A program made the position numbers and the translations under genes. From assembly GCF_036320965.1 (NCBI RefSeq), contig NC_092225.1, positions 53,803,868 through 53,867,867 on the forward strand: a stretch of DNA of 64,000 nt, read 5' to 3'. Under the pieces are notes generated by a model, which worked only from the letters and a program-made list of their open reading frames with translations, searched no databases and had not been told where the DNA came from. Shown here one piece after another: positions 47,768-58,530 of this stretch (its first letter is position 1; the number at the start of each line of letters is the position of its first letter). This stretch comes from Panulirus ornatus (taxonomy: Eukaryota; Arthropoda; Malacostraca; Decapoda; Palinuridae).

Positions 47768-48660
47768 CTGAAAATGCACTTAAAGTTAACTGGCTTCATC
47801 TAAAATGTGACTTGAAGATGAGTTTGTAGCTATGTTAAAGATTTTCTGTCTAAAAACATAATTTCAAGTGAATCTGGTGTCAACAACCATCTGAATAAAA
47901 AAGAATAATAGTTCAGTAACTTGTGAAGGGAGAACTCATGGCCTATGATAATCAAACCAGGTATAAGCACAGAAGAGGCAGGAGCAATGATATTGGGGAC
48001 TAGGTTTGAAGGGTGTTACACCCTCATATAAAAAATAGGACTGTCATCATGCAGTTTTGTGCAAGAATGGGTTCACTTTCTGAGTAATGAATTTGAATTG
48101 TTAGTATTTGTGTCTAAGAAGGTGATACCTATATAATTGTAGAGCAATGACATGACCACACCCTATTGGTCAGCCACTGATAACCAATACATTCCCCAAC
48201 CCCCCAAAAAAAAAGAAAAGTCAAGTTTGGGCCACTGAGAAGACAGGATTCAGTTATGAATGTCTGAGTGTCAAAGGTGGGGAAGCCAATGCAAGTTGCA
48301 CATATCTTGAGAAAAAAGTCACACAACCTTGTCCGAATTGGTTTAAGGTATTTATTGTGGATGCACAGGAATATGCCACATTGTCAGTTTTGCTTTCATG
48401 AAGAAGGATGCTAAGATTGAAAATCTTTGGATGTGATCAGGATCAGTGAATGAAGACCATCTGCAGGTGCTGTAATTGGAATGGTGGTGTCACCACAACT
48501 GCTATAAGGTACATGTTCTGGAAAGTGTCAGAGAAAAAGGAAGCTGTGTCTAAATGCAGCAAATTGTGAAATATTTTATGTAGAGATGAATCAAACAGTG
48601 AAATTTATCGATACATGGAGGATGTTGAGGGTGTAAATTGCAGGAGACTACATATGGTGC
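47768..48660. other. Probable SLC13 intron or flank, nothing recognised
   Basis: No further SLC13-like exon and no repeat identified. Confidence 0.4.
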
Positions 48661-48667
48661 ATTCCAT

Positions 48668-48669
<2 letters not shown>

Positions 48670-48739
<70 letters not shown>
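48670..48739. repeat. (CT)n microsatellite
   Basis: About 35 uninterrupted CT units. Confidence 0.97.
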
Positions 48740-48742
<3 letters not shown>

Positions 48743-48751
48743 GTGTATATA

Positions 48752-49077
48752 TGACAGCTGGAGACTGTCTGAATGAATGTGGCTTTTTTTGTCTGTTTTC
48801 CTGGTGCTACCTAGCTGGGGAGTGGTGATTGCTGTTTCCTGTGGGGTGGAGTGGTGACAGGAAAGGATGAAGGCAAGCAAGTATGTATATGTACATGTGT
48901 ATATATGTATATGTCTGTGTATGTGTATGCATATGTATCAATATGTATGTATATGTGCATATATGTGTGTATATGGCCTTATGTATATATACATGTATAT
49001 GAGTGGATGGGCCAATCTTCATCTGTTTCCTGGCACTACCTCGCTGACGCAGGAAATGGCAATTATGTATAATAGAT
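48752..49077 (+). mobile_element. Old-type RTE 3'UTR without coding part
   Basis: The long-type 3'UTR starts at gacagctggagactgtctga and runs to cgctgacgcaggaaatggcaa (49041-49061) and a short A/T tail. The preceding coding region has been replaced by (CT)n. Immediately followed by another RTE copy. Confidence 0.8.
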
Positions 49078-49992
49078 AAAGAATGTGTGAAAGGCGAGAA
49101 CATTATCTTGGAGAGCAAAAATAGGTATGTTTGAAGGCATAGTGGGTCAAACAATGTTATATGGTTGCAAAGCATGGGCAATACATAGGGAAGTCTGGAG
49201 GAGGGTGGATGTGTTGGAAATGAAATGTTTGAGGACAATATGTGGTGTGAGGTGGTTTGATCGAGTAAGTAATGAAAGGGTAAGAGAGATGTGTGGTGAT
49301 AAAAAAGAGTGTGGTTGAGAGAGCAGAAGAGGGTGTATTGAAATGGTTTGGTCACATGGAGAGAATGAGTGAGGAAAGATTGACAAAGAGGATGTATGTG
49401 TCAGAGGCAGAGGGAACGAGAGAAGTGGGAGACTAAATTGGAGGTGGAAAGATGGAGTGATAAAGATTTTGAGAGATCGGGGCCTCAACATGCAGGAGGG
49501 TGAAAGGCGGGCAAGTAATAGAGTGAATTGGATTGATGTGGTATACCGGGGTCGACGTGCTGTCAATGGATTGAATCAGGGCATGTGAAGCGTCTGGGGT
49601 AAACCATGGAAAGTTCTGTGGGGCCTGGATGTGGAAAGGGAGCTGTGATTTTGGACATTATTACATGACAGCTAGAGACTGAGTGTGAACAAATGGGGCC
49701 TTTGTTGTCTTTTCCTAGCGCTACCTCGCACACATGAGGGGGGAGGGGGATGTTATTCCATGTGTGGCTAGGTGGCGATGGGAATAAGTAAAGGCAGACA
49801 GTATGAATTATGTACATGTGTATATATGTATATGTCTGTGTTTGTATATATATATGTGTACATTGAGATGTATAGGTATGTATATTTGTGTGTGTGGACG
49901 TGTATGTATATACATGTGTATGGGGGTTGGTTGAGCCATTTCTTTTGTCTGTTTCCTTGCGCTACCTCGCAAATGCAGGAGACAGCGACAAA

Positions 49993-49998
<6 letters not shown>
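49078..49998 (+). mobile_element. RTE-type copy, C-terminal fragment, long 3'UTR
   Basis: It starts at the KNVWKxRTLS position (49081). The C-terminal domain is frameshifted (49127-49318 open) and the long 3'UTR ends gacagcgacaaagcaaaa before a (TA)n. It converges tail to tail with the copy at 50080-52743. Confidence 0.9.

Positions 49999-50079
<81 letters not shown>
49999..50079. repeat. (TA)n microsatellite
   Basis: About 40 TA units between two oppositely oriented RTE 3' tails, a palindromic tail-tail junction. Confidence 0.97.
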
Positions 50080-50082
<3 letters not shown>

Positions 50083-52740
50083 TTTTGCTTTGTCACTGTC
50101 TCCCACATTTGCGAGGTAGCGCAAGGAAACAGACGAAAGAAATGGCCCAACCCACCCCCATACACATGTACATACATACGTCCACACACGCAAATATACA
50201 TACCTACACAGCTTTCCATGGTTTACCCCAGACGCTTCACATGCCCTGATTCAATCCACTGACAGCACGTCAACCCCGGTATACCACATCGATCCAATTC
50301 ACTCTATTCCTTGCCCTGCTTTCACCCTCCTGCATGTTCAGGCCCTGATCACACAAAATCTTTTTCACTCCATCTTTCCACCTCCAATTTGGTCTCCCAC
50401 TTCTCCTCGTTCCCTCCATCTCCGACACATATATCCTCTTGGTCAATCTTTCCTCACTCATTCTCTCCATGTGCCCAAACCATTTCAAAACACCCTCTTC
50501 TGCTCTCTCAACCATGCTCTTTTTATTTCCACACATCTCTCTTACCCTTACGTTACTTACTCGATCAAACCACCTCACACCACACATTGTCCTCAAACAT
50601 CTCATTTCCAGCACATCCATCCTCCTGCGCACAACTCTATCCATAGCCCACGCCTTGCAACCATACAACATTGTTGGACCACTATTCCTTCAAACATACC
50701 CATTTTTGCTTTCCGAGATAATGTTCTCGACTTCCACACATTCTACAAGGCTCCCAGGATTTTCGCCCCCTCCCCCACCCTATGATCCACTTCCGCTTCC
50801 ATGGTTCTATCCGCTGCCAGATCCACTCCCAGATATCTAAAACACTTTACTTCCTCCAGTTTTGCTCCATTCAAACTTACCTCCCAATTGACTTGACCCT
50901 CAACCCTACTGTACCTAATAACCTTGCTCTTATTCACATTTACTCTTAACTTTCTTCTTTCACACACTTTACCAAACTCTGTCACCAGCTTCTGCAGTTT
51001 CTCACATGAATCAGCCACCAGCGCTGTATCATCAGCGAACAACAACTGACTCACCTCCCAAGCTCTCTCATCCCCAACAGACTTCATACTTGCCCCTCTT
51101 TCCAAAACTCTTGCATTTACCTCCCTAACAACCCCATCCATAAACAAATTAAACAACCATGGAGACATCACACACCCCTGCCGCAAACCTACATTTACTG
51201 AGAACCAATCACTTTCCTCTCTTCCTACACGTACACATGCCTTACATCCTCGATAAAAACTTTTCACTGCTTCTAACAATTTGCCTCCCACACCATATAT
51301 TCTTAATACCTTCCACAGAGCATCTCTGTCAACTCTATCATATGCCTTCTCCAGATCCATAAATGCTACATACAAATCCATTTGCTTTTCTAAGTATTTC
51401 TCACATACATTCTTCAAAGCAAACACCTGATCCACACATCCTCTACCACTTCTGAAACCACACTGCTCTTCCCCAATCTGATGCTCTGTACATGCCTTCA
51501 TCCTCTCAATCAATACCCTCCCATATAATTTACCAGGAATACTCAACAAACTTATACCTCTGTAATTTGAGCACTCACTCTTATCCCCTTTGCCTTTGTA
51601 CAATGGCACTATGCATGCATTCCGCCAATCCTCAGGCACCTCACCATGAGTCATACATACATTAAATAACCTTACCAACCAGTCAATAATACAGTCACCC
51701 CCTTTTTTAATAAATTCCACTGCAATACCATCCAAACCTGCTGCCTTGCCAGCTTTCATCTTCCGCAAAGCTTTTACTACCTCTTCTCTGTTTACCAAAT
51801 CATTTTTCCTAACCCTCTCACTTTGCACACCACCTCGACCAAAACACCCTATATCTGCCACTCTATCATCAAACACATTCAACAAACCTTCAAAATACTC
51901 ACTCCATCTCCTCACATCACCACTACTTGTTATCACCTCCCCATTTGCGCCCTTCACTGAAGTTCCCATTTGCTCCCTTGTCTTACGCACTTTATTTACC
52001 TCCTTCCAGAACATCTTTTTATTCTCCCTAAAATTTAATGATACTCTCTCACCCCAACTCTCATTTGCCCTCTTTTTCACCTCTTGCACCTTTCTCTTGA
52101 CCTCCTGTCTCTTTCTTTTATACATCTCCCACTCAATTGCATTTTTTCCCTGCAAAAATCGTCCAAGTGCCTCTCTCTTCTCTTTCACTAATAATCTTAC
52201 TTCTTCATCCCACCACTCACTACCCTTTCTAATCAACCCACCTCCCACTCTTCTCATGCCACAAGCATCTTTTGCACAATCCATCACTGATTCCCTAAAT
52301 ACATCCCATTCCTCCCCCGCTCCCCTTACTTCCATTGTTCTCACCTTTTTCCATTCTGTACTCAGTCGCTCCTGGTACTTCCTCACACAAGTCTCCTTCC
52401 CAAGCTCACTTACTCTCACCACCCTCTTCACCCCAACATTCACTCTTCTTTTCTGAAAACCCATACAAATCTTCACCTTAGCCTCCACAAGATAATGATC
52501 AGACATCCCTCCAGTTGCACCTTTCAGCACATTAACATCCAAAAGTCTCTCTTTCGCGCGCCTGTCAATTAACACGTAATCAAATAACGCTCTCTGGCCA
52601 TCTCTCCTACTTACATAAGTATACTTATGTATATCTCGCTTTTTAAACCAGGTATTCCCAATCACCAGTCCTTTTTCAGCACATAAATCTACAAGCTCTT
52701 CACCATTTCCATTTACAACACTGAACACCCCATTTATACC

Positions 52741-52743
<3 letters not shown>
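50080..52743 (-). mobile_element. RTE-type copy, mid-endonuclease to 3' end (short 3'UTR lineage)
   Basis: Second most complete young copy, about 2.66 kb. The T-run and short 3'UTR are at the left. The 5' truncation falls within the endonuclease at the IIGINGVFS position, where (TA)n begins. One frameshift in the whole ORF. Confidence 0.92.
50270..52743 (-). pseudogene. RTE ORF, about 825 codons with a single 1-bp deletion
   Basis: From 52743 the frame holds the end of the APE endonuclease (ELVDLCAEKGLVIGNTWF, GMSDHYLVEAKVKI with the catalytic D-H), a charged linker of about 200 residues, and the RT. The RT has KAAGLDGIAVEFIKKGGD, CSNYRGISLLSIPGK, FMDLEKAYDRVDRD, GLRQGCVMSPWLF and LLFADDTALVADS. 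The C-terminal domain follows (50270-50671). A missing base at about 50678 (gtggttccaac reads gtggtccaac) splits it into frames 50743-52743 and 50270-50671. The same lesion is present in the copy at 58528-59590. Everything else in the retained part is open. Confidence 0.9.

Positions 52744-52806
<63 letters not shown>
52744..52806. repeat. (TA)n microsatellite
   Basis: About 31 TA units between two repeat fragments. Confidence 0.97.
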
Positions 52807-52814
<8 letters not shown>

Positions 52815-52932
52815 TTTCCAAAAGAAGAAACAGAGAAGGGGGCCAGGTGAGGATATTCCCTCAAAGGCTCAGTCCTCATCCTCTGTTCTTAACACTACCT
52901 CGCTAATGCGGGAAATGGCGATTAGTATAGAA

Positions 52933-52936
<4 letters not shown>
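52807..52936 (+). mobile_element. SINE-like RTE derivative, 5'-truncated
   Basis: T-run, then ccaaaagaagaaacagagaag, gaggatattccctcaaaggctcag, a slightly longer centre (tcctcatcctctgttctt) and the tail cgctaatgcgggaaatggcga plus an A/T tail. The first ~110 bp are missing. Confidence 0.85.

Positions 52937-52996
<60 letters not shown>
52937..52996. repeat. (TA)n microsatellite
   Basis: About 30 TA units. Confidence 0.97.
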
Positions 52997-52998
<2 letters not shown>

Positions 52999-53075
52999 GT
53001 GTGTGTGCCCTTTGTCTGTTTTCTGGCACTACCTCGCTGACATGGGAAACAGCGATTATGTATGATAAAAATGTG
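52997..53075 (+). mobile_element. Old-type RTE 3' tail fragment
   Basis: gccctttgtctgttttctgg through acctcgctgacatgggaaacagcgat and a short A-rich tail. Only the last ~70 bp of an RTE-type element. Confidence 0.7.
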
Positions 53076-53109
53076 TGAGTGTGTGTCTGTGTACTGTGCG
53101 GGGAGGGAG

Positions 53110-53565
53110 AATTACATTCGTGAGGCCCCATATCTTGAACACTCTACTACCATACAAACTATTAAATCTGTGTATAGTGTCTGCTAATATTACCCATGCC
53201 CTCAGTCAGTCTGTTCCATTTCTCCATTACTCTTATACTAAAAAAGTATCTACGTTCGTAGTTACACGTTCCTTATTTAATTTCATGTTGTCATTTTGTT
53301 GCTCTTTCCCTACATCACTAGGAATTGTCCACTATCTGTATCATCCATCTCTTCTAAAAACTTGTCATCAGGTCACCCCCTTCCCCTCAGTCTTCTTTTT
53401 TTCTAAGGTGAGTAGATTTAAATCCTCCAGCCTTTCCCTGTAGCTAAGCTCTCTTAATTCTGGTACCATCTTTGTTACATCTTTAAGTGTGGTGTATCTT
53501 TGTTACCTTTTAAAGTGCAGTGTGTGTCTGTGTTACTGGACTCCGCTTTGACGAAGCTGAGTCCC
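53110..53565 (-). mobile_element. CR1/L2/Jockey-like non-LTR element, C-terminal RT fragment (decayed)
   Basis: In reverse, with frameshifts, the translation gives VPELRELSYRERLEDLNLLT, a TLEKKK segment, an MKLNKERVTTNVDTFFSIRV segment and a following EKWNRLTE. This is the arrangement 'LRxLSYEERLxxLxLxTLExRR…RVxxxWNxLP' that closes the ORF of CR1/L2/Jockey-type elements. It is unrelated to the RTE family of this window. Confidence 0.6.
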
Positions 53566-53574
53566 CCCTAAAAA

Positions 53575-53576
53575 AA

Positions 53577-53629
<53 letters not shown>

Positions 53630-53636
53630 TTTTTTT
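53575..53636. repeat. (TA)n microsatellite plus T-run
   Basis: About 24 TA units, then the T-run tail of the SINE-like derivative. Confidence 0.95.
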
Positions 53637-53825
53637 TTTTTTATACTATTCGCCATTTCCCGCGATAGCGAGGTAGCGTTAAGAACAGAGGACTGGGCCT
53701 CTGAGGGAATATCCTCACCTGGCCTCGTTCTCTGTTCCTTCTTTTGGAAAATTAAAAAAGAAAATGAGAGGGGAGGATTTCCAGCCCTCCGCTCCCTCCC
53801 CTTTTAGTCGCCTTCTACGACACAT
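53626..53825 (-). mobile_element. SINE-like RTE derivative, nearly full
   Basis: In reverse: the tail ttcgccatttcccgcgatag, the middle gaggaaggaac region, and the head to gcgactaaaaggggaggga. It lacks about the first 40 bp and ends at ttctacgacaca, where (GACT)n begins. Confidence 0.85.
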
Positions 53826-53878
53826 TATCTGTCTGTCTGTCTGACTGACTGACTGACTGACTGACTGACTGACTGCCT
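53826..53878. repeat. (CTGT)n/(CTGA)n microsatellite
   Basis: Tetranucleotide tract at the truncated 5' end of the preceding element. Confidence 0.95.
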
Positions 53879-54032
53879 GGCTTCTCTTCTTCTTAATACT
53901 TCTACGTCTTGTTGTTCCCGTTGTACGACTGTCTGTCTCTGCATGTTTGCTTCGTGCATCATCATCAGCAGCAGCAACAACATTAGCAGCAGCAGGATTA
54001 GTAGGAGGAGGAATAGGGAGGGAGTTGGAGTG

Positions 54033-54035
<3 letters not shown>

Positions 54036-54110
<75 letters not shown>
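54036..54110. repeat. (TA)n microsatellite
   Basis: About 37 TA units, directly preceding the near-full-length RTE copy. Confidence 0.97.
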
Positions 54111-54112
<2 letters not shown>

Positions 54113-57100
54113 TCCCCTCCTTGTATTTTTTTTTTTTTTAACTTTCTAAAATGGGAAACAGAAGGAGTCACGCGGGGAGTGCTCATCCTCCTCGAAGGCT
54201 CAGATTGGGGTGCCTAAATGTGTGTGGATGTAACCAAGATGTGAAAAAAGGAGAGATAGGTAGTATGTTTGAGGAAAGGATGTTTTGGCTCTGAGTGAAA
54301 CGAAGCTCAAGGGTAAAGGGGAAGAGTGGTTTGGGAATGTCTTGGGAGTAAAGTCAGGGGTTAGTGAGAGGACAAGAGCAAGGGAAGGAGTAGCAGTACT
54401 CCTGAAACAGGAGTTGTGGAAGTATGTGATAGAATGTAAGAAAGTAAATTCTCGATTAATATGGGTAAAACTGAAAGTTGATGGAGAGAGATGGGTGATT
54501 ATTGGTGCATATGCACCTGGGCATGAGAAGAAAGATCATGAGAGGCAAGTGTTTTGGGAGCAGCTGAATGAGTGTGTTAGTGGTTTTGATGCGCGAGACC
54601 GGGTTATAGTGTTGGGTGATTTGAATGCAAAGGTGAGTAATGTGGCAGTTGAGGGAATAATTGGTATACATGGGGTGTTCAGTGTTGTAAATGGAAATGG
54701 TGAAGAGCTTGTAGATTTATGTGCTGAAAAAGGACTGATGATTGGGAATACCTGGTTTAAAAAGCGAGATATACATAAGTATACTTATGTAAGTAGGAGA
54801 GATGGCCAGAGAGCTTTATTTGATTACGTGTTAATTGACAGGCGCGCGAAAGAGAGACTTTTGGATGTTAATGTGCTGAGAGGTGCAACTGGAGGGATGT
54901 CTGATCATTATCTTGTGGAGGCTAAGGTGAAGATTTGTATGGGTTTCCAGAAAAGAAGAGTGAATGTTGGGGTAAAGAGGGTGGTGAGAGTAAGTGAGCT
55001 TGGGAAGGAGACTTGTGTGAGGAAGTACCAGGAGAGACTGAGTACAGAATGGAAAAAGGTGAGAACAATGGAAGTAAGGGGAGTGGGGGAAGAATGGGAT
55101 GTATTTAGGGAATCAGTGATGGATTGCGCAAAAGATGCTTGTGGCATGAGAAGAGTGGGAGGTGGGTTGATTAGAAAGGGTAGTGAGTGGTGGGATGAAG
55201 AAGTAAGAGTATTAGTGAAAGAGAAGAGAGAGGCATTTGGACGATTTTTGCAGGGAAAAAATGAAATTGAGTGGGAGATGTATAAAAGAAAGAGACAGGA
55301 GGTCAAGAGAAAGGTGCAAGAGGTGAAAAAAAGGGCAAATGAGAGTTGGGGTGAGAGAGTATCATTAAATTTTAGGGAGAATAAAAAGATGTTCTGGAAG
55401 GAGGTAAATAAAGTGCATAAGACAAGGGAGCAAATGGGAACTTCAGTGAAGGGCGCAAATGGGGAGGTGATAACAAGTAGTGGTGATGTGAGAAGGAGAT
55501 GGAGTGAGTATTTTGAAGGTTTGTTGAATGTGTTTGATGATAGAGTGGCAGATATAGGGTGTTTTGGTCGAGGTGGTGTGCAAAGTGCAAGGGTTAGGGA
55601 AAATGATTTGGTAAGCAGAGAAGAGGTAGTAAAAGCTTTGCGGAAGATGAAAGCCGGCAAGGCAGCAGCTTTGTATGGTATTGCAGTGGAATTTATTAAA
55701 AAAAGGGGGTGACTGTATTGTTGACTGGTTGGTAAGGTTATTTAATGTATGTATGACTCATGGTGAGGTGCCTGAGGATTGGCGGAATGCGTGCATAGTG
55801 CCATTGTACAAAGGCAAAGGGGATAAGAGTGAGTGCTCAAATTACAGAGGTATAAGTTTGTTGAGTATTCCTGGCAAATTATATGGGAGGGTATTGATTG
55901 AGAGGGTGAAGGCATGTACAGAGCATCAGATTGGGGAAGAGCAGTGTGGTTTCAGAAGTGGTAGAGGATGTGTGTATCAGGTGTTTGCTTTGAAGAATGT
56001 ATGTGAGAAATACTTAGAAAAGCAAAAGGATTTGTATGTAGCATTTATGGATCTGGAGAAGGCATATGATAGAGTTGATAGAGATGCTCTGTGGAAGGTA
56101 TTAAGAATATATGGTGTGGGAGGCAAGTTGTTAGAAGCAGTGAAAAGTTTTTATCGAGGATGTAAGGCATGTGTACGTGTAGGAAGAGAGGAAAGTGATT
56201 GGTTCTCAGTGAATGTAGGTTTGCGGCAGGGGTGTGTGATGTCTCCATGGTTGTTTAATTTGTTTATGGATGGGGTTGTTAGGGAGGTAAATGCGAGAGT
56301 TTTGGAAAGAGGGGCAAGTATGAAGTCTGTTGGGGATGAGAGAGCTTGGAAAGTGAGTCAGTTGTTGTTTGCTGATGATACAGCGCTGGTGGCTGATTCA
56401 TGTGAGAAACTGCAGAAGCTGGTTACTGAGTTTGGTAAAGTGTGTGAAAGAAGAAAGTTAAGAGTAAATGTGAATAAGAGCAAGGTTATTAGGTACAGTA
56501 GGGTTGAGGGTCAAGTCAATTGGGAGGTGAGTTTGAATGGAGAAAAACTGGAGGAAGTGAAGTGTTTTAGATATCTGGGAGTGGATCTGGCAGCGGATGG
56601 AAACATGGAAGCGGAAGTGGATCATAGGGTGGGGGAGGGGGCGAAAATTCTGGGAGCCTTGAAGAATGTGTGGAAGTCGAGAACATTATCTCGGAAAGCA
56701 AAAATGGGTATGTTTGAAGGAATAGTGGTTCCAACAATGTTGTATGGTTGCGAGGCGTGGACTATGGATAGAGTTGTGAGCAGGAGGATGGATGTGCTGG
56801 AAATGAGATGTTTGAGGACAATGTGTGGTGTGAGGTGGTTTGATCGAGTAAGTAACGTAAGGGTAAGAGAGATGTGTGGAAAAAAAAAGAGCGTGGTTGA
56901 GAGAGCAGAAGAGGGTGTTTTGAAATGGTTTGGTCACATGGAGAGAATGAGTGAGGAAAGATTGACCAAGAGGATATATGTGTCGGAGGTGGAGGGAACG
57001 AGGAGAAGAGGGAGACCAAATTGGAGGTGGAAAGATGGAGTGAAAAAGATTTTGTGTGATCGGGGCCTGAACATGCAGGAGGGTGAAAGGAGGGCAAGGA

Positions 57101-57321
57101 ATAGAGTGAATTGGAGCGATGTGGTATACCGGGGTTGACGTGCTGTCAGTGGATTGAATCAAGGCATGTGAAGCGTCTGGGGTAAACCATGGAAAGCTGT
57201 GTAGGTATGTATATTTGCGTGTGTGGACGTATGTATATACATGTGTATGGGGGTGGGTTGGGCCATTTCTTTCGTCTGTTTCCTTGCGCTACCTCGCAAA
57301 CGCGGGAGACAGCGACAAAGC

Positions 57322-57339
<18 letters not shown>
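54111..57339 (+). mobile_element. RTE-type non-LTR retrotransposon, near full-length reference copy (short 3'UTR lineage)
   Basis: About 3.2 kb: the end of the 5'UTR (cctcccctccttg, T-run), a start codon at 54151, a single ORF with endonuclease, RT and C-terminal domain to TGA 57136-57138, a short 3'UTR of about 185 bp and an A tail (57321-57339). About 90 bp of the 5'UTR present at 16980-17075 is missing. Best copy for a family description. Confidence 0.95.
54151..57138 (+). pseudogene. RTE ORF (APE endonuclease - reverse transcriptase - C-terminal domain), two frameshifts
   Basis: The start was chosen because ATG 54151 opens MGNRRSHAGSAHPPRRLRLG, followed by CLNVCGCNQDVKKGEIGSMF, the usual N-terminal endonuclease strand with its Asn. 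A 7-bp loss near 54277 (aacctgg, present at 22167-22173) shifts the frame. The track then runs 54285-55712 with ALSETKLKG (catalytic E), WVIIGAYAPGHEKKDHER, VIVLGDLNAKVSN, GMSDHYLVEAKVKI and a charged linker. A one-base gain near 55705 leads to 55675-57138. That frame holds CSNYRGISLLSIPGK, FMDLEKAYDRVDRD, GLRQGCVMSPWLF, LLFADDTALVADS, LYGCEAWTMD, WFGHMERMSEERL and GRPNWRWKDG. Endonuclease and RT together allow target-primed reverse transcription. The C-terminal domain is family-typical, of unknown role. About 995 codons in total. Confidence 0.92.
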
Positions 57340-57355
<16 letters not shown>

Positions 57356-57360
57356 TATAT
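57340..57360. repeat. Short (TA)n joining two RTE copies
   Basis: About ten TA units between the A tail of one copy and the truncated 5' end of the next. Confidence 0.9.
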
Positions 57361-58472
57361 GTAGGTTTGTGGCAGGGGTGTGTGATGTCTCCATGGTTGT
57401 TTGATTTGTTTATGGATAGGGTTGTTAGGGAGGTGAATGCAAAAGTTTTGGAAAGTGGGGCAAGTATGCAGTCTGTTGTGGATGAGAGAGGTTGGGAAGT
57501 GAGTCAGTTGTTGTTCGCTGATAATACAGCGCTGGTGGGTGATTCATGTGAGAAACTGCAGAAGCTGGTGACTGAGTTTGGTAATGTGTGTGAAAGAAGA
57601 AAGTTGAGAGTAAATGTGAGTAAGAGCAAGGTTATTAGGTAGAGTAGGGTTGAGGGTCAAGTCAACTGGGAGGTAAGTTTGAATGGAGAAAAACTGGAGG
57701 AAATGAAGTGTTTTAGATATCTGGGAGTGGATTTGGCAGCGAAAGGAACCATGGAAGCGGAAGTGAATCATAGGGTGGGGGAGGGGGCGAAAATTCTGGG
57801 AGCCTTGAAGAATGTGTGGAAGTCGAGAACATTATCTCGGAAAGCAAAAATGGGTATGTTTGAAGGAATAGTGGTTCCAACAATGTTGTATGGTTGCGAG
57901 GCGTGGGCTATGGATAGAGTTGTGCGCAGGAGGGTGGATGTGCTGGAAATGAGATGTTTGAGGACAATATGTGGTGTTAGGTGGTTTGATCGAGTAAGTA
58001 ATAATAGGGTAAGAGAGATGTGTAGAAATAAAAAGAGCGTGGTTGAGAGAGCAGAAGAGGGTGTCTTGAAATGGTTTGGGCACATGGAGAGAATGAGTGA
58101 GGAAAGATTGACCAAGAGGATATATGTGTCGGAGGTGGAGGGAACGAGGAGAAGAGGGAGACCAAATTGGAGGTGGAAAGATGGAGTGAAAAAGATTTTG
58201 TGTGATCGGGGCCTGAACATGCAGGAGGGTGAAAGGAGGGCAAGGAATAGAGTGAATTGGAGCGATGTGGTATACCGGGGTTGACGTGCTGTCAGTGGAT
58301 TGAATCGGGGCATGTGAAACGTCTGGGGTAAACCATGGAAAGCTGTGTAGGTATGTATATTTGCGTGTGTGGACGTATGTATATACATGTGTATGGGGGT
58401 GGGTTGGGCCATTTCTTTCGTCTGTTTCCTTGCGCTACCTCGCAAACGCGGGAGACAGCGATAAAGCAAAAG

Positions 58473-58486
<14 letters not shown>
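57361..58486 (+). mobile_element. RTE-type 5'-truncated copy, second unit of a same-strand chain
   Basis: It starts at the GLWQGCVMSPWLF position (57361). Open 57361-57642, stop at TAG 57640 (tyrosine codon changed), then open 57643-58284. Motif C reads LLFADNTALV: the second catalytic Asp of FADD is changed to Asn. Short 3'UTR, A tail. Confidence 0.9.

Positions 58487-58527
<41 letters not shown>
58487..58527. repeat. (TA)n joining two RTE copies
   Basis: About 20 TA units after the A tail of one copy and before the next truncated copy. Confidence 0.95.

Positions 58528-58530
<3 letters not shown>

Noticed and set aside
52743..52821. Open frames reading through (TA)n as Ile-Tyr repeats, such as the apparent start of the 692-codon frame at 52821.
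   Set aside because: The TA tract is open in all frames, and the true RTE sequence starts only at 52743. No start codon is implied.
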